Assembly (NCBI GenBank): GCA_030998015.1
Contig: JARWMV010000240.1
Location: 496,001 to 560,000, forward strand
Reading direction: 5' to 3'
Length of the DNA: 64,000 nt
Origin: Ceratorhiza oryzae-sativae
Lineage: Eukaryota; Basidiomycota; Agaricomycetes; Cantharellales; Ceratobasidiaceae
The notes under the pieces are model-generated. The model searched no databases, was not told the DNA's origin, and was given only the letters and a program-made list of their open reading frames with translations. The translations under genes were made by a program, and so were the position numbers. How positions within the stretch are numbered: the stretch's first letter is position 1; each line of letters begins with the position of its first letter. This document shows, in pieces, positions 1 through 10,863 of the stretch.

Positions 1-2759
1 TCGTGGTCCTATAGCGCCCCAGACGACAGGCAGACAATCGACCCGTGGTCCGATTCAGACTCAGGTGACGGGCAGTCGCACAGGCGGCGGCGCCAAAGTC
101 GTCCCTCAGATGACCGGCCGTACCTCAAAGACTGGTACGACGCGCACGCAGGTAATCCAGCCTACGCCTCGTCATCCTGGCTCGGCCGTCGGGGGCACCT
201 CGACAGTAGGTCGCGCCAAGAGCCCGCTTGGAAAGGGTTCGGTGGCGGACAGTCAGATCACTGGCCAATACCCTGGAGCGTACCAGTCGTTTGGAGGTGC
301 GATGGATGATGGAAGTTATGCGGGCGAAGGGGATATCCCAATCACGGATACGAAAACGATCATTATCCCGGCGAAGACGGAAACAGCTTTGCAGGCGAAG
401 GCATGGCTTACACAGGCGAAGAACTCGGTCGTGCGCCGAGCGTGGCCGAGAGCGTGCACACTGCGCGCAATGAACCCAAGCTTCACCCGCTCGGCGGGAG
501 TGTTGTTGCACCAAGCGAAGGTGGCGGTATGCATCCGTTCCGGTCGATGGCACCGAGCGAGGGCGGAAGCGCCGCTCATCAGTATAGGACTTCGAGCCCA
601 GCTGGGAGTCGCGTCAGCCACCATCGGTCGACGAGCGGAGCCAACGGCCACGGCGATCGTGTTCCTACCCCGACGCGTTCGCACCATCAGTCCATGAGCG
701 GCGGATACGCGCCCGAAAACGACTATGGCTATCGTCAAGGTCGGGAGGACGTCACGCCCACTCCATCCGAAGGTGGCATTATCGATCGCGTACCGGAAAT
801 GTCGGAGCGCGAGTTGTTGGAAGTCTTGAAAACCCCACGCACGTCGTACTCGGTTTCGCCCTCGGTGTTGGCTGAGAAGTCAAGCGCTCGCACTACCACG
901 ATGAAGATTTGTGCATCTTGTTGCACGCTGCGGAGGATCCGAATCAGCATGAAGTTATTCGCAAGGCAGTGCGAAAGGCGGCCAAGATGAGGATCAAGCG
1001 ATTGGGTGTGGAGGAAGAGGTATGAGTTTATATTTTTGAACAAGATTGAGAGTCGGTGTTGATTCAAATTTGATCTCTAGCGTCGCAAGGAACCGCTACC
1101 GATTGCTCCTCCACCGCGAGATGTACGTGTTGGCTGACAGAGTCCAAGGTTGGGTGCTGATGGCTATTTGCAGTCGAGTGTTGCCCCCGAGTGGGCTCAG
1201 CCACTTTTCCACATGCTCCAGGATGCACAGACCCGCTTGGATAGTCTTGAAGGGGGCCGGAACAGGATCGAAGCCCCGCCTTCCCGTATGAGTGGATCTC
1301 AGAGGCCCGAGTCTGAGGGTATGTGGCATATCGAGTTGACACCGGTGGACCTAATCCCGACCTTGCAGCCCATTATGATCTTAATGTTGGTCGCACACCC
1401 GCTACTGTTCACGCAAACTTCAACCGCGTGTCGACCGTTCCTTCGGGCACCAACGTTGCCGAATCAGTACTCGGAAGTAAGACCAACGATTACCAGCAAG
1501 GTCCCGTATACGACGACCATCATACGCGTGAGCATTCACCAGACCCAGAAGCTGTCCGCAAGGCGCTGAGGGACTTTTTGTATCCGGCAGATGAACGTGA
1601 ACCCTCAGTCATGGGCGGACAGTCGTATATGGGTCACCCACGCGATGATCAAGAGCGGTCCATGTACGGCAACGACCAGTCGATGTTTGGAAACGAGCAT
1701 GAGCCGTCGATCGCTGGCGTGAACGGCGAGTTGGAAGAAGAGTTGTACAAGCTCCGCATGAAGAATCCTGAAAAGTCGGACAAGAACTGGGGCAACGACG
1801 AGGTTCCGGATATTCCGGGCGAGCAGGAGCCGCAGAGTGCGGTGAGTGCTCCAAATACGGGTGCGCTCCAGGCGTATGTTGCTCCCCCCGCCTGGCAACG
1901 CATCCATCAGCGTTTGCTCAACTGGGCGATGGTCTGGCCGTTGACCGAGCTGGACAAGGCTCTGGGGAGCACCGAGCGTGGTCATCAAGTCGAGGAGATC
2001 GCATTGAGCATTTGGTGCACCCAAGTCTACAAGCGATACGTGCGCGCGCGCATGTCCGAGGGTGGTGTGAGCGCGAGTGGCGAGGGGGGAACTCAAAAGG
2101 TCGATCGCATGTTTGTCCCGCCCAACATGGCCGACGCGATTTCTACTGCCGTGTACAATGGTCGACATGGGGACGCTTGTCAGATGCTCAAGGACATGTG
2201 GGCGCCGTTTGGGCTCGAGGGTATGCCTCGGTTGATCATCGTGTTGGCGAGGCATAGGCGAGATGAGCATCACTGGGTTACGCATCGGTGAGTCTGGCTG
2301 GGTTTGGTGGTGGTGGTGGTAGCTGGAGCTGACTGGGTTCTTGGTATAGGTTCTCGTTGCCTGATGGACAGTTGTCGACGTATGATACATACCCCGAGCG
2401 GTCCTTGCCCGACGGACGGGTAAGTGTTAGGTTCAACTGTGAAAAGTGTCTGGAACTCATATTCTGTCTAGCCTCTGGGATGGTGGTTCGCTATTCGTAA
2501 CGCGTGGCCCCATGCTTCGTACCCGCCGGCTGACGCCCTCGTGCAAAAGATGGTGCGGATCAATAGGCCAATGCAGCTCTTGGTGGATTGTTCCGTCGCG
2601 GCCGCTGCAATCTGGCGCAACTTGTTAATGGGAAGCAAGGCGGAGCGAAGCGTCGACTTGGAGCGTCTTCGGGACCTCATCAGTACCGAAGTCAAGTCGC
2701 TGAAGCAACGCAAGGAAATGGGTCGCTTGACAGTATCGAACAGCAAGTGGGAGGAATAA
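1..2759 (+). CDS. Unrecognised Gly/Ser/Pro-rich protein, 5' part outside the window
   Basis: I do not recognise this family. The window opens inside the gene. The first ~110 codons (frame starting at base 2) are Gly/Thr/Ser/Pro-rich and begin with a 14-residue repeat (RGPIAPQTTG / RGPIQTQVTG, period 42 nt). A Ser/Gly-rich linker follows, then a charged helical stretch (LLHAAEDPN, RKAVRKAAKMRIKRLG), then a better-ordered C-terminal half with PPAWQRIHQRLLNWAMVWP. Introns that restore frame are 1020-1080, 1123-1173, 1319-1368, 2288-2349 and 2420-2471. The last exon starts PLGWWFAIRNAW and stops at 2757-2759. Two net -1 frame changes lie at about 328-331 (a GGGG run) and about 876-879. In each case one added base would rejoin two convincing coding stretches. 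No signal peptide or membrane segment is visible in the part present. Confidence 0.7.
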
Positions 2760-3281
2760 GCGTGCTATCGCAGGCGAGAGATCTAGACAGATGGTGACTT
2801 TTTGAACGATTTTCGGAGTTGATGATTTTACGCTACACTTTAACGACATGTTCCTTTACTGTCTGTTTCGCTTACGAGCACGCACCTGTTGTTCTTCTTG
2901 GTCGTACAGAGGCCCTCGGTCGCTTTGTTATTTCTCTCCTTTTTTTTTTGTAGTCGGATCGGTTTTCTTCTTTTTGTTTGCGTTTGGTAGCCTCCGCTCT
3001 TAGTCCTAACTCCTGTACGTAGTCGGATTGTGTGATGATGCCAAAATTATATATACCTTTTTGAATCACCCAACTAATGTGTCGTGAGTGTCGGGTAACC
3101 TAATAGCGGACACTGGAACCACTTTCACTCATACGGTGAATACGTTATCCTGAAGCGGTCTATCCCATGTTTGAGCACGCCCTGCGTTGACTCACGTGCG
3201 GCTGGCCTGAATCCCCCCATTCAATCAAGGGCAAACCTGGTTGTGTCCGACCCTATCCGACCTTATCCCATACCAATAGCT
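2760..3281. other. Intergenic region between the first gene and the FunK1 gene
   Basis: T-rich sequence (a run of nine T near 2941) probably belongs to the 3' UTR of the upstream gene. I see no gene. An in-frame upstream ATG at 3171 could extend the kinase by 37 residues. Confidence 0.5.
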
Positions 3282-5797
3282 ATGGGCGACTCGGAACGCA
3301 CTGGGTCTTCGACCCACGCATCTAGTAATGGATTTCATGGTACTACGCGAAACAGAGTTGACCCTTACATCTGGGCCTCCTTGCAAAAGACTGAAACTTG
3401 CGCACTTGATACACTCCTCGAGGTACTACTCTCCCGCTGTTGCTCTGGCACAAGCCAATCACCCCTTGAATCTCCCTGCGCCCCATCTGCGTTGAATACC
3501 TCACAGTCCGATGGGGAAGCTATGTCGGAGGGCTCTCCCAGACCAGGTAAAACGGAGAAAGTTCACGCCCTCCCAGCGACTGCAACAGCTTCCCAACGGT
3601 TGTTCGAGCAATGTTTATTAAAGGTCCTTCCGATCTGCGATGACAGCAAATTTCGTAGCTTGATTCAGAAATTGTGAGCGATTTTATTTTATTTTTGCCA
3701 CGCTTGAGTGATCAACCTGAAATACCGCATGTCAGCTCCGATACAGCTGGTCCCGAAACACAACGATACGCCGTTTTTGTCGAAGCCTGTAACTTTGCCC
3801 TTTCGAAACTCAAGGCGGTTGAAGTCTCCGGACTCGACTCTTCCAATTCCGACGTCTTATTTCACGTCAACCATGGCAGGCAGATTCATAGCTCCAGAGA
3901 ATCCCTTTGCATACCCGATGCTGTGGTTGTGGATCTCCGCGCCGCTCGGAGAGTTCAAAACTCGTTTGATGCCAATTGGACCACCCTCGTAGGCGATAGC
4001 TGCCAAAAACCTCCTCCCTCAAAATTTCGATGGCCCGAAGTCTTACCGTTTATCGAGTTTAAGCGGTCGGGCAGCATCAAAGTCAAATTGCGTGATGAAT
4101 ACGACCACCTTGCCCAAACCACATTTCCTCCTCAGGTTATAGCCGAGCAGACTCGATCCACCAGCACCATTTCCGGGACCCCGACCAACAGCAGCATCTG
4201 GAGTGCTGCACGCTCAAACTCGAGTGATTCTCAAAACGACAACGCCACTGGTGATCAATCAGCTGAAGGGCTGCCAATGGCCGAAAACGGTGACCCGCCA
4301 CCTGATGATCCAGCCAACACACATTCAGTCATTCAACCTGACAAACAGCCCAGTTCGCAGGATGCGTTGGAGTTAAATCGATCTCAGGAGCGCGCAGTGA
4401 GCCGGAAAATTCTAGAGGGTCTAAAGCAGTGTGGCAGTTATGCCTCTGAAATGCTTAGTGCAACGATTGGTAGGCTTCATGCATTTGGTCTGTTTATCGA
4501 TGGTAAGTACTAGATTCTACAGGTTGGAACCGAGTTCTCACACCTCGACGAGCAGATCAAAAACTTTGGCTGTGGAGATACGACCGACAGAGTCCAATCC
4601 AAACCAGTGGGATCAATCTCGTGTCGGACTTGCCCCGTTTCTTGGTTCTGCTGCTTGTATTTCAACGTTTCAGCCCTGTGGACTGGGGATATCACCCACT
4701 GCTTCATTCGGACTCTGGGTCCCTGGATCTCAAGTTTGATGAACTGGATGTCTCTGTCGATCCGCAAGATGTTGTTCACCAAACGTTCAGTCTGAATGGA
4801 CGCGGGACGAGTGTTCTTGGCGCAGGAAGTGCTCACCGGGATGCCGCCAACATACCTCTAGTTGTCGAATTCAGCTGGCCAAACAAAGCGAGGGCATCGG
4901 AAAGGTTCATCATTCGGGAAGCCATCAAGGGAGCCCCTGGTGCAGAAAACCATCTCCCCAAGGTATTCGCCTCATGCGACATTCACGACACGGAGGAGAT
5001 CAGGATCCAACTTGGGATTAACGAGAATTCACAGAATCCGTTCCGTGTGCTTCGAATGACAGTCTCTGAGCGATTACTCAAAATTACCGTGTTATCCGGT
5101 CTCCCCCGCATCAGCGCCTGCATGCAGTGTGTGAAATGTGAGTCGAGTCTCTCGTCCATCACCACCGAGCCAATAACTGTTCTTAGGCCACTACTTGGTG
5201 TGGTGCGGCGGTGTACAACATCGCGATCTGAGCCTGTCAAACATGATGGTTCGAAAACAAGCAGACGGTTATATGGGCGTGTTGAACGATTGGGATCTTT
5301 CTCATGTCGAGCACTTGGGTATAGAAGTCAACGAACGCACTGGAACTCTGCCTTTTCTATCCATTGATCTGCTCCGGAGTAGCTGGCCAAAAGGAAGCGT
5401 GGTTGTAGAGTATCAACATGAACTAGAATCCTTCGTTTGGATCATGTTCTGGCTCGCTATGTGTTGCGAGAGCGACAGCGGCATAGTGCCAGAAGAGCTG
5501 CGTACCTGGACTACTGGGGCAATGGAATGTCGTCGCCGGAAACTGGAATATCTAGAGTCCTTTAAACTCAAGGACTCACCGACTCATACGCTCGACTGGA
5601 AGGTCGCCACTCCACTCATCTTCCAGCTCAAACAATTACGCTTGGACAGGGGTATCTTTGAAACGCAGCTATCAGCGGGCAAGCACCCCAGTGTTCAGCC
5701 GCCCACGAATAAGGAGCTACTCGATATGTTTTTGCAGGAGGTCCCAAAACATTTGCCTCAGAGTTATCAAATGCCCAAGGAACCTGTTGTAGATTAG
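3282..5797 (+). CDS. FunK1-type fungal protein kinase
   Basis: This is a predicted Ser/Thr-type kinase of the FunK1 family, which is expanded in mushroom-forming fungi; substrates are unknown. An N-terminal Ser/Thr-rich region leads to VLPFIEFKR, typical of these proteins, then to TSGINLVSDLPRFLVLL. The catalytic loop reads HRDLSLSNMM, and the metal-binding motif is NDWD where most kinases have DFG. The next part, TGTLPFLSIDLL, matches the family's activation segment. Splice sites that keep the frame are 3674-3736, 4503-4555 and 5138-5186; the last one falls just before CHYLVWCGGVQHRDL. I chose the start at 3282 (MGDSERTGS) because it follows a plausible leader; 3171 is an in-frame alternative. 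A long low-complexity insert (codons around 4140-4400) separates the N-terminal and kinase parts. The gene appears complete. Confidence 0.85.
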
Positions 5798-6532
5798 GTG
5801 CTCTATCGTAGTAACTCTCACTGTGTTGAACCAGAGCAACTCATCATCTCTTGCATACATTTGGAATGCCCAATGGCGATATCCAGTCGGTGGCTTCGTT
5901 GTGCGATCGGAAATTGAGGTGCAACCCAGAGGACTGGTACTAACATCGCGTCTCGCCCGGGAAAGCCACGGTTATCTCGATGCGAAGGCAGAGCACATCT
6001 CATAAATCTCTATTCACAAGCGTCTTTGACTCAGATTTGATACTTCTCTAGCGATCTCTTGGGGTCGGATGGCTCCAAAATTAGACGCAACGGCGTGGGA
6101 TCGGTCGGTCTTTACCGGAAGCGAGCGTGCCTGGAGTGGAGCCTGGACTGGCTTGGCGCAGAAATTGAGCGCCATCCTGTCAATCTGTACGCTGGTGGAA
6201 TTAGACTTAATTAAATATATTGAAATGAGAAAAATACGTCCAACGTACGCGTCAAGTGTGGGGATGTTGTTGAACGCCAAGCGTTCTCGCTCGAACTGTC
6301 AAGGCCGGCTGATTAGGCCAACCCTTTGATCGGGGATCAAAACCCTCCGTGCTTCGGGCGCTTAATTTGCTCGTTCTGGGAGCAAAACTAGCGCACATGT
6401 GCCTCACTTGTTTCCATTTCAGCAATTTGCCCAAACCATTCAGAGCGAGGGCAGTGCTCCAGGCTATATGATGTGTGCCTCGCTTTGTTGGTCTGGCTGG
6501 GTTCCCCTTCCCTCCCCCCTCACCACTCGACC
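5798..6532. other. Intergenic region, no supported gene
   Basis: Short open frames on both strands show no family motif, splice pattern or composition that I would trust. It separates the kinase from a secreted-protein gene and holds the promoter of the latter. Confidence 0.5.
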
Positions 6533-7746
6533 ATGCTTCCAGCGATTGCAGGCGCTCTCTTTGGATTCGCCCCCCTGGCGATGGTCTTGGCCCCCTCTGC
6601 GTCGGCCCAGATCCAGTGGCCGACGCTGCCCAACAACTTGACCGAGGACGTGCTCCAGGTGGCGAACGCCATCTCCCCGCCGTGCGCGGCCAACAACACC
6701 TTTTGCCAGCAGCTCACCACCTCTGTGGTACGTACTTGTAGCTGTGGCTCAGATGTGGGCGGCTGGCTAATTAACTGGGTCGGGGTGACAGATCCCAAGG
6801 TGTGGACGTTTGCGTGGAGGTCCGTCCACTCTAGCCTTGGTGCTGCTCTCGGGTCACTGATTAGACTTTTAGATCCTGGCTGTTGGTGCGGAAACCACGA
6901 CCCGCTTCACGTATGTTTCCAGTTTCTGTCACAATAACAGCCTGCGACTAATGGCTACCCCTTATCCAGTATTGTGCGATCTGCATGTCAAATCCTACTG
7001 ACAACCAGACGACCCCAGACCAGACTCAAGCTGCGACCGCTGGCCACAATGGTCAGTAAATTTTAGGTTGTATGATGGGCGCCAGAAGCTCACGATGCCC
7101 CGGATGCTTCCAGCCTTCCATGTTGCTTGCAATGCCTATGAGCAGTTGATCAACGGGACCGCGACAGTCTCCACGACATCCGCCATGAGCTCTTCGTCTG
7201 CGCCAACGGTATCGGCGACGGCCGCAGCTTCATCAAGTCAAAATAACAAGGCTCCGACCACCGCGATCATTGGTGGAGGTGAGCGGATTATATGCGCCTA
7301 TGGGATGGTACAATACAGATGCTGAGTTCCACATTTGCAGTCGTTGGAGGCGTGGTTGCGCTTGGAATCATCGGACTGATCGCTCTCTGGATCCACAAAC
7401 ATAGCCAGCGTGATAACGGCAGTCGTGTAAGTGAAATTTCATTTTTCCGGGGGCTAGGGATATCAATATATCGACATATTGGCAGGATATTGCACCCTCG
7501 AGCATGTCATACATGTCAAGCGAGGCGCACAAAGCTCCCATGGCTTTGGCCGCGCCGTATCCTCATACGTCAATGAATCATTATGGCTCGCCTGGCCATG
7601 TGTCTCCCCGTAAGTTCCAGTTGATTTCTCATGAAACGCAATGCCAGTAACATTGGCTATTAGTACCTCATATTGGATACAGTAACAACCCCGAGCCGAT
7701 GAATCCGGGTGTCCCTGTGGGTCCTAACCCACAGCAAGGTGTTTAA
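6533..7746 (+). CDS. Secreted-type, Cys-rich single-pass membrane protein
   Basis: The start at 6533 gives a clear signal peptide ending near APSASAQ. The ectodomain is Cys-rich (SPPCAANNTFC, then PGCWCGNHDPLHYCAICMSN, then VACNAY). A Ser/Thr/Ala-rich stalk follows, then one membrane segment (VVGGVVALGIIGLIALWIH) with a basic stop (KHSQR) and a short Pro/Met/His-rich tail ending NPQQGV. This layout resembles fungal surface sensors or anchored wall proteins, but I cannot name a family. The Cys spacing is loosely like CFEM and not convincing. Splice sites between 6727 and 6872 are uncertain: the frame stays open through that stretch and no single intron joins the two Cys-rich exons perfectly. 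Later introns (about 6910-6969, 7053-7111, 7279-7340 and others) are clear. Confidence 0.7.
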
Positions 7747-7866
7747 CTCGCTACAGAGGGGGCAGGTGAATTAAAATATGTGAAGTTTATTCATCGAGGT
7801 CATATTTTGGGTTGTTTTCTGTGCCTTAGCGTATTACTGGGCAATGGTGATGTTGATTTTAATGGC

Positions 7867-7982
7867 TATATAAAAGAGGCGCGATCTATTGTGCACTATT
7901 TGACTCGGACCCTTGTCTCCAATTCGAGTTTCTCACGGCGTGATCTGAGTCGACAATCAGCGCTCCACATATGCTATATAAG
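7867..7982 (+). promoter_or_regulatory. Two TATA boxes upstream of THI6
   Basis: TATATAAAA at 7867-7875 and TATATAAG at 7975-7982 lie about 150 and 40 bases before the THI6 start at 8021. Both are strong matches in a gap of only 274 bases, so two transcription starts are possible. I found no recognisable TPP riboswitch core here. Confidence 0.45.
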
Positions 7983-8020
7983 AGCTCGACAGTTTCCCCA
8001 CACTGTCCTACACAAACGAC

Positions 8021-10291
8021 ATGATGAAGGTTGATTATTCGCTCTATTTGGTGACTGGACGCGAGTTTTTGCCGGCTGGCAAGGTAAGTGTGTGAGGGTC
8101 GGGCCTGGCCAACTGGATAGGATTGAAATTTTGCTGCTCTAGGATTATTATGAGTCGGTCGAGGAGGTGAATCCTATCTCTACGCCGGAATTTATTTTGT
8201 TACCTACATATATTTAATTGCCCAGAGCATACAAGGGGGTGTGACGGTTGTACAAGTACGAGAGAAAAAGGCTGATACAGGCGAAGTATGTGTCGCTCAA
8301 ACTCCCCACGTTTGTCCTCCTACTCATTCGACCTCACCTAGTTCCTCGAAATCGCACGCAGGACAAAACAAATATGTGACAAATACAACGTCCCACTCTT
8401 TATCAACGATCGCGTGGATATTGCTCTCGCTGTGGGTGCTACTGGTGTCCATATCGGCCAGAGCGATATGCCTGTGGCGGTTGCAAGACGACTAATGGAT
8501 TTGGGTCACCCGGGTATGTTCGTTGTGGCTTTAATAAGAGACTGAATGAATGAGGAGTGTAGATGCTCGACCTGTGATTGGTGTTTCCGTCGGGAACATC
8601 GAGGAGGCTAAACGGGCCGTCTCGGACGGTGCGGATTATGTTGGAATCGGTGCCATTTGGTGAGTTTTCGACAATATCACAAGGAAAGGGGTTGGTTTTG
8701 ACTCGGTATTAGGGCTACGACGACAAAGGACATTGTGAAGCCCTTGGTCGGTGTGCGAGGACTCGGTGATATCCTAGATGTGGTCGGGGACGCTGGGATC
8801 CCAGCCGTGGCTATTGGTACGTACAAGTCCATTTTGAGCATACAGTAAACTTTGACGGTACCTCTTAGGCGGTATTAAAATCCATAACGCACTTCACACG
8901 CTCCACGGTGGCGTCGGTCCTCTAACTGGAACCGCGCTCTCCGGCTTGGCGGTCGTCACCGAGCTCATGGGAGCACCAGACGCATCCATCCCGGCCCGTG
9001 CTCTTACCAAGATTATCAATTCGCGGAATCGACATGCGCACTGGCCTGCTCTTTGTCTCTCTCCAAACACCCCTCCATCTGCGGCTTTGCTCGCCGAGAA
9101 TGCGGGTTCGTTGTTGACCGCGTTGAGAAGGCATTCGCCCTTGGTGCACCAGATTACGAATCATGTGGTGGTCGCCCAGAGCGCAAATGCAACGCTTGCA
9201 CTCGGCGCAAGTCCGATTATGGCCACTGCGCCCGAGGAGATGGAAGATTTGGGAGCTATCGTCGGCGGGTTGCTGATCAATTTTGGGACGATTACGAGTA
9301 AGGCTGGGATGCTGCTCGCTGGTGAGTTGTTGTTTTTTTTTTTGTTCGAAATAGGTGTTGTTTCTTTTTGTCCTTTTCGCTCATCTTGGTGATGTCGGTT
9401 TAGGAAAAGCAGCGAATGCGAACAAGAAGCCAGGTAATAGGTCATTGTCTCTTGGGGTTTCAATTTTTTTTTATTCTTCCGTTTTTTTATAGTTGTTTTT
9501 GATCCAGTAGGAGTTGGGGCGACTCCATTTAGGCGAGAAACTGCGAGCGGTTTGTTATGACGGTTGTCTATTTGCTTGTCGCTGAGATTTTCTATTTAGA
9601 GCTCCTGAACACCTGGCAGGCTAGTGTCATCAAGGGGAACGCTGGAGAGATTGGTGCAATTTTGGGCAGCTCAGAGGTCAGTCGGGTTTATTGTATTCTG
9701 TGCGATTGTTGAGCATGTATGTCCTAGGTTGCTTCACGTGGAGTGGACAGTGTTGGCCCAGGTTTCTCGGATCCAGCGAACGTTGTCAGGACTCTTGCGA
9801 AGCGAGAACGCAAGCATTCAACGAGTTTTCGTCTTTTGCTGATACTGATGTTTGGCACAGGCTGCATTGTAGTCATGACCGGCAAAACTGACTATGTCTC
9901 TGACGGATACACAGCCGTCGCTTTATCCAACGGGCATTCTCTTTTAGGCGACGTAACCGGGAGTGGGTGCATCGTCGGTACTGCTATCGCAGCGTTTGCT
10001 GCTGCAGCCCGATTGGAGATGCCTCAATGCTCAGAAGACGAAGGAAGACTTGTGAGAGGGGACATGTTCCAGGCAGCTGTGGCTGGGTGAGTTGCATATA
10101 TGAGGGTCGAATGTCCGGAGCGGTAATGAAAATTGCATTTCAGCGTTCTTGCAGTTACTATCGCAGCCGAGTTGGCGGCTGAGAGGTCGGACGTCAAGGG
10201 CTCGGGCACTTTCTTCAATGCACTAATCGACGAGCTGTACAACTTGAAGCCGGAAACCATTGCAAATAAAGCAATGATTGAGGTATTGTGA
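8021..10291 (+). CDS. THI6: Bifunctional thiamine-phosphate synthase / hydroxyethylthiazole kinase
   Basis: This enzyme joins the pyrimidine and thiazole halves of thiamine phosphate and phosphorylates hydroxyethylthiazole. The N-terminal ThiE-like half starts [18 protein letters not shown], with [11 protein letters not shown] and the phosphate-binding [17 protein letters not shown] and AVAIGGI. The C-terminal ThiM-like kinase half begins near [11 protein letters not shown], with [23 protein letters not shown] and the catalytic-loop Cys in GDVTGSGC. At least eleven introns are needed, and all restore frame. One is a GC-AG intron at 9810-9860 inside KRER|CIVVMTG. It is 51 nt and stop-free, so retention would add 17 residues. 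Start: tandem ATGs at 8021 and 8024. The stop at 10289-10291 follows MIEVL. An alternative last splice at GAG|gtattg would replace that end with a short tail; I prefer the simple stop. Confidence 0.93.
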
Positions 10292-10863
10292 TCGGGTCTA
10301 TACCACTTGTTTTGTATTGTTATAAGACAAATCATATGAATAAACAGAATTCTGAGAAACAGTGGCTGGTGAGTGTGTTGGACTCTACAAATATATTTCA
10401 TAAAAACTAGTAAGGATTTTATTTTTACACTTGGGTCATGAGCAATCACTTGGATGATTTAACAAATGAATCATGAATCTGTGGGGTGCCAACATCTGAA
10501 TTTTTTGGATGTCTGGGAGGGTCACCATCAGCAAAATCAGCAAAACCCTGTAGTTCCCCTTTTGCGAGTCCGCCAGAAAACCGGGTAAGCAAGTGGATAA
10601 AACGAACGAGAGCACGATACACGAAAAATTTACCGACGCATATAAGCGATCGGTACTGTACAGCTAAGCCACTCATGAGCGCCGTAAGCGTCGCAGAACA
10701 CCGAAACCCAACATCCCCTTCTCAGGAAAAACCTGAGGGATTGTGCCACAACTTCAATGCAGTGCCACATGCTGGAGTTGTGTGGACAAATTAGGAAGGC
10801 GCCAGACCGAACGTAAATATCACGTGATGACAGACACAAACCGCCTGCCACAAGTCAACCATC
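10292..10863. other. Intergenic region between THI6 and YSH1
   Basis: I see no supported gene. It holds the THI6 3' end (AT-rich to about 10440) and the YSH1 promoter. A small minus-strand frame at 10446-10676 has no supporting motif. Confidence 0.5.

Noticed and set aside
6533..7746. CFEM domain in the Cys-rich membrane protein
   Set aside because: About seven Cys are visible and their spacing does not follow the CFEM pattern; the uncertain splice region prevents a firm count.
9560..9600. CTGAGA-like core inside a THI6 intron, as a possible TPP riboswitch
   Set aside because: Only the short motif is present. The second conserved TPP block and the paired stems are missing, and fungal TPP switches usually lie in the 5' leader.
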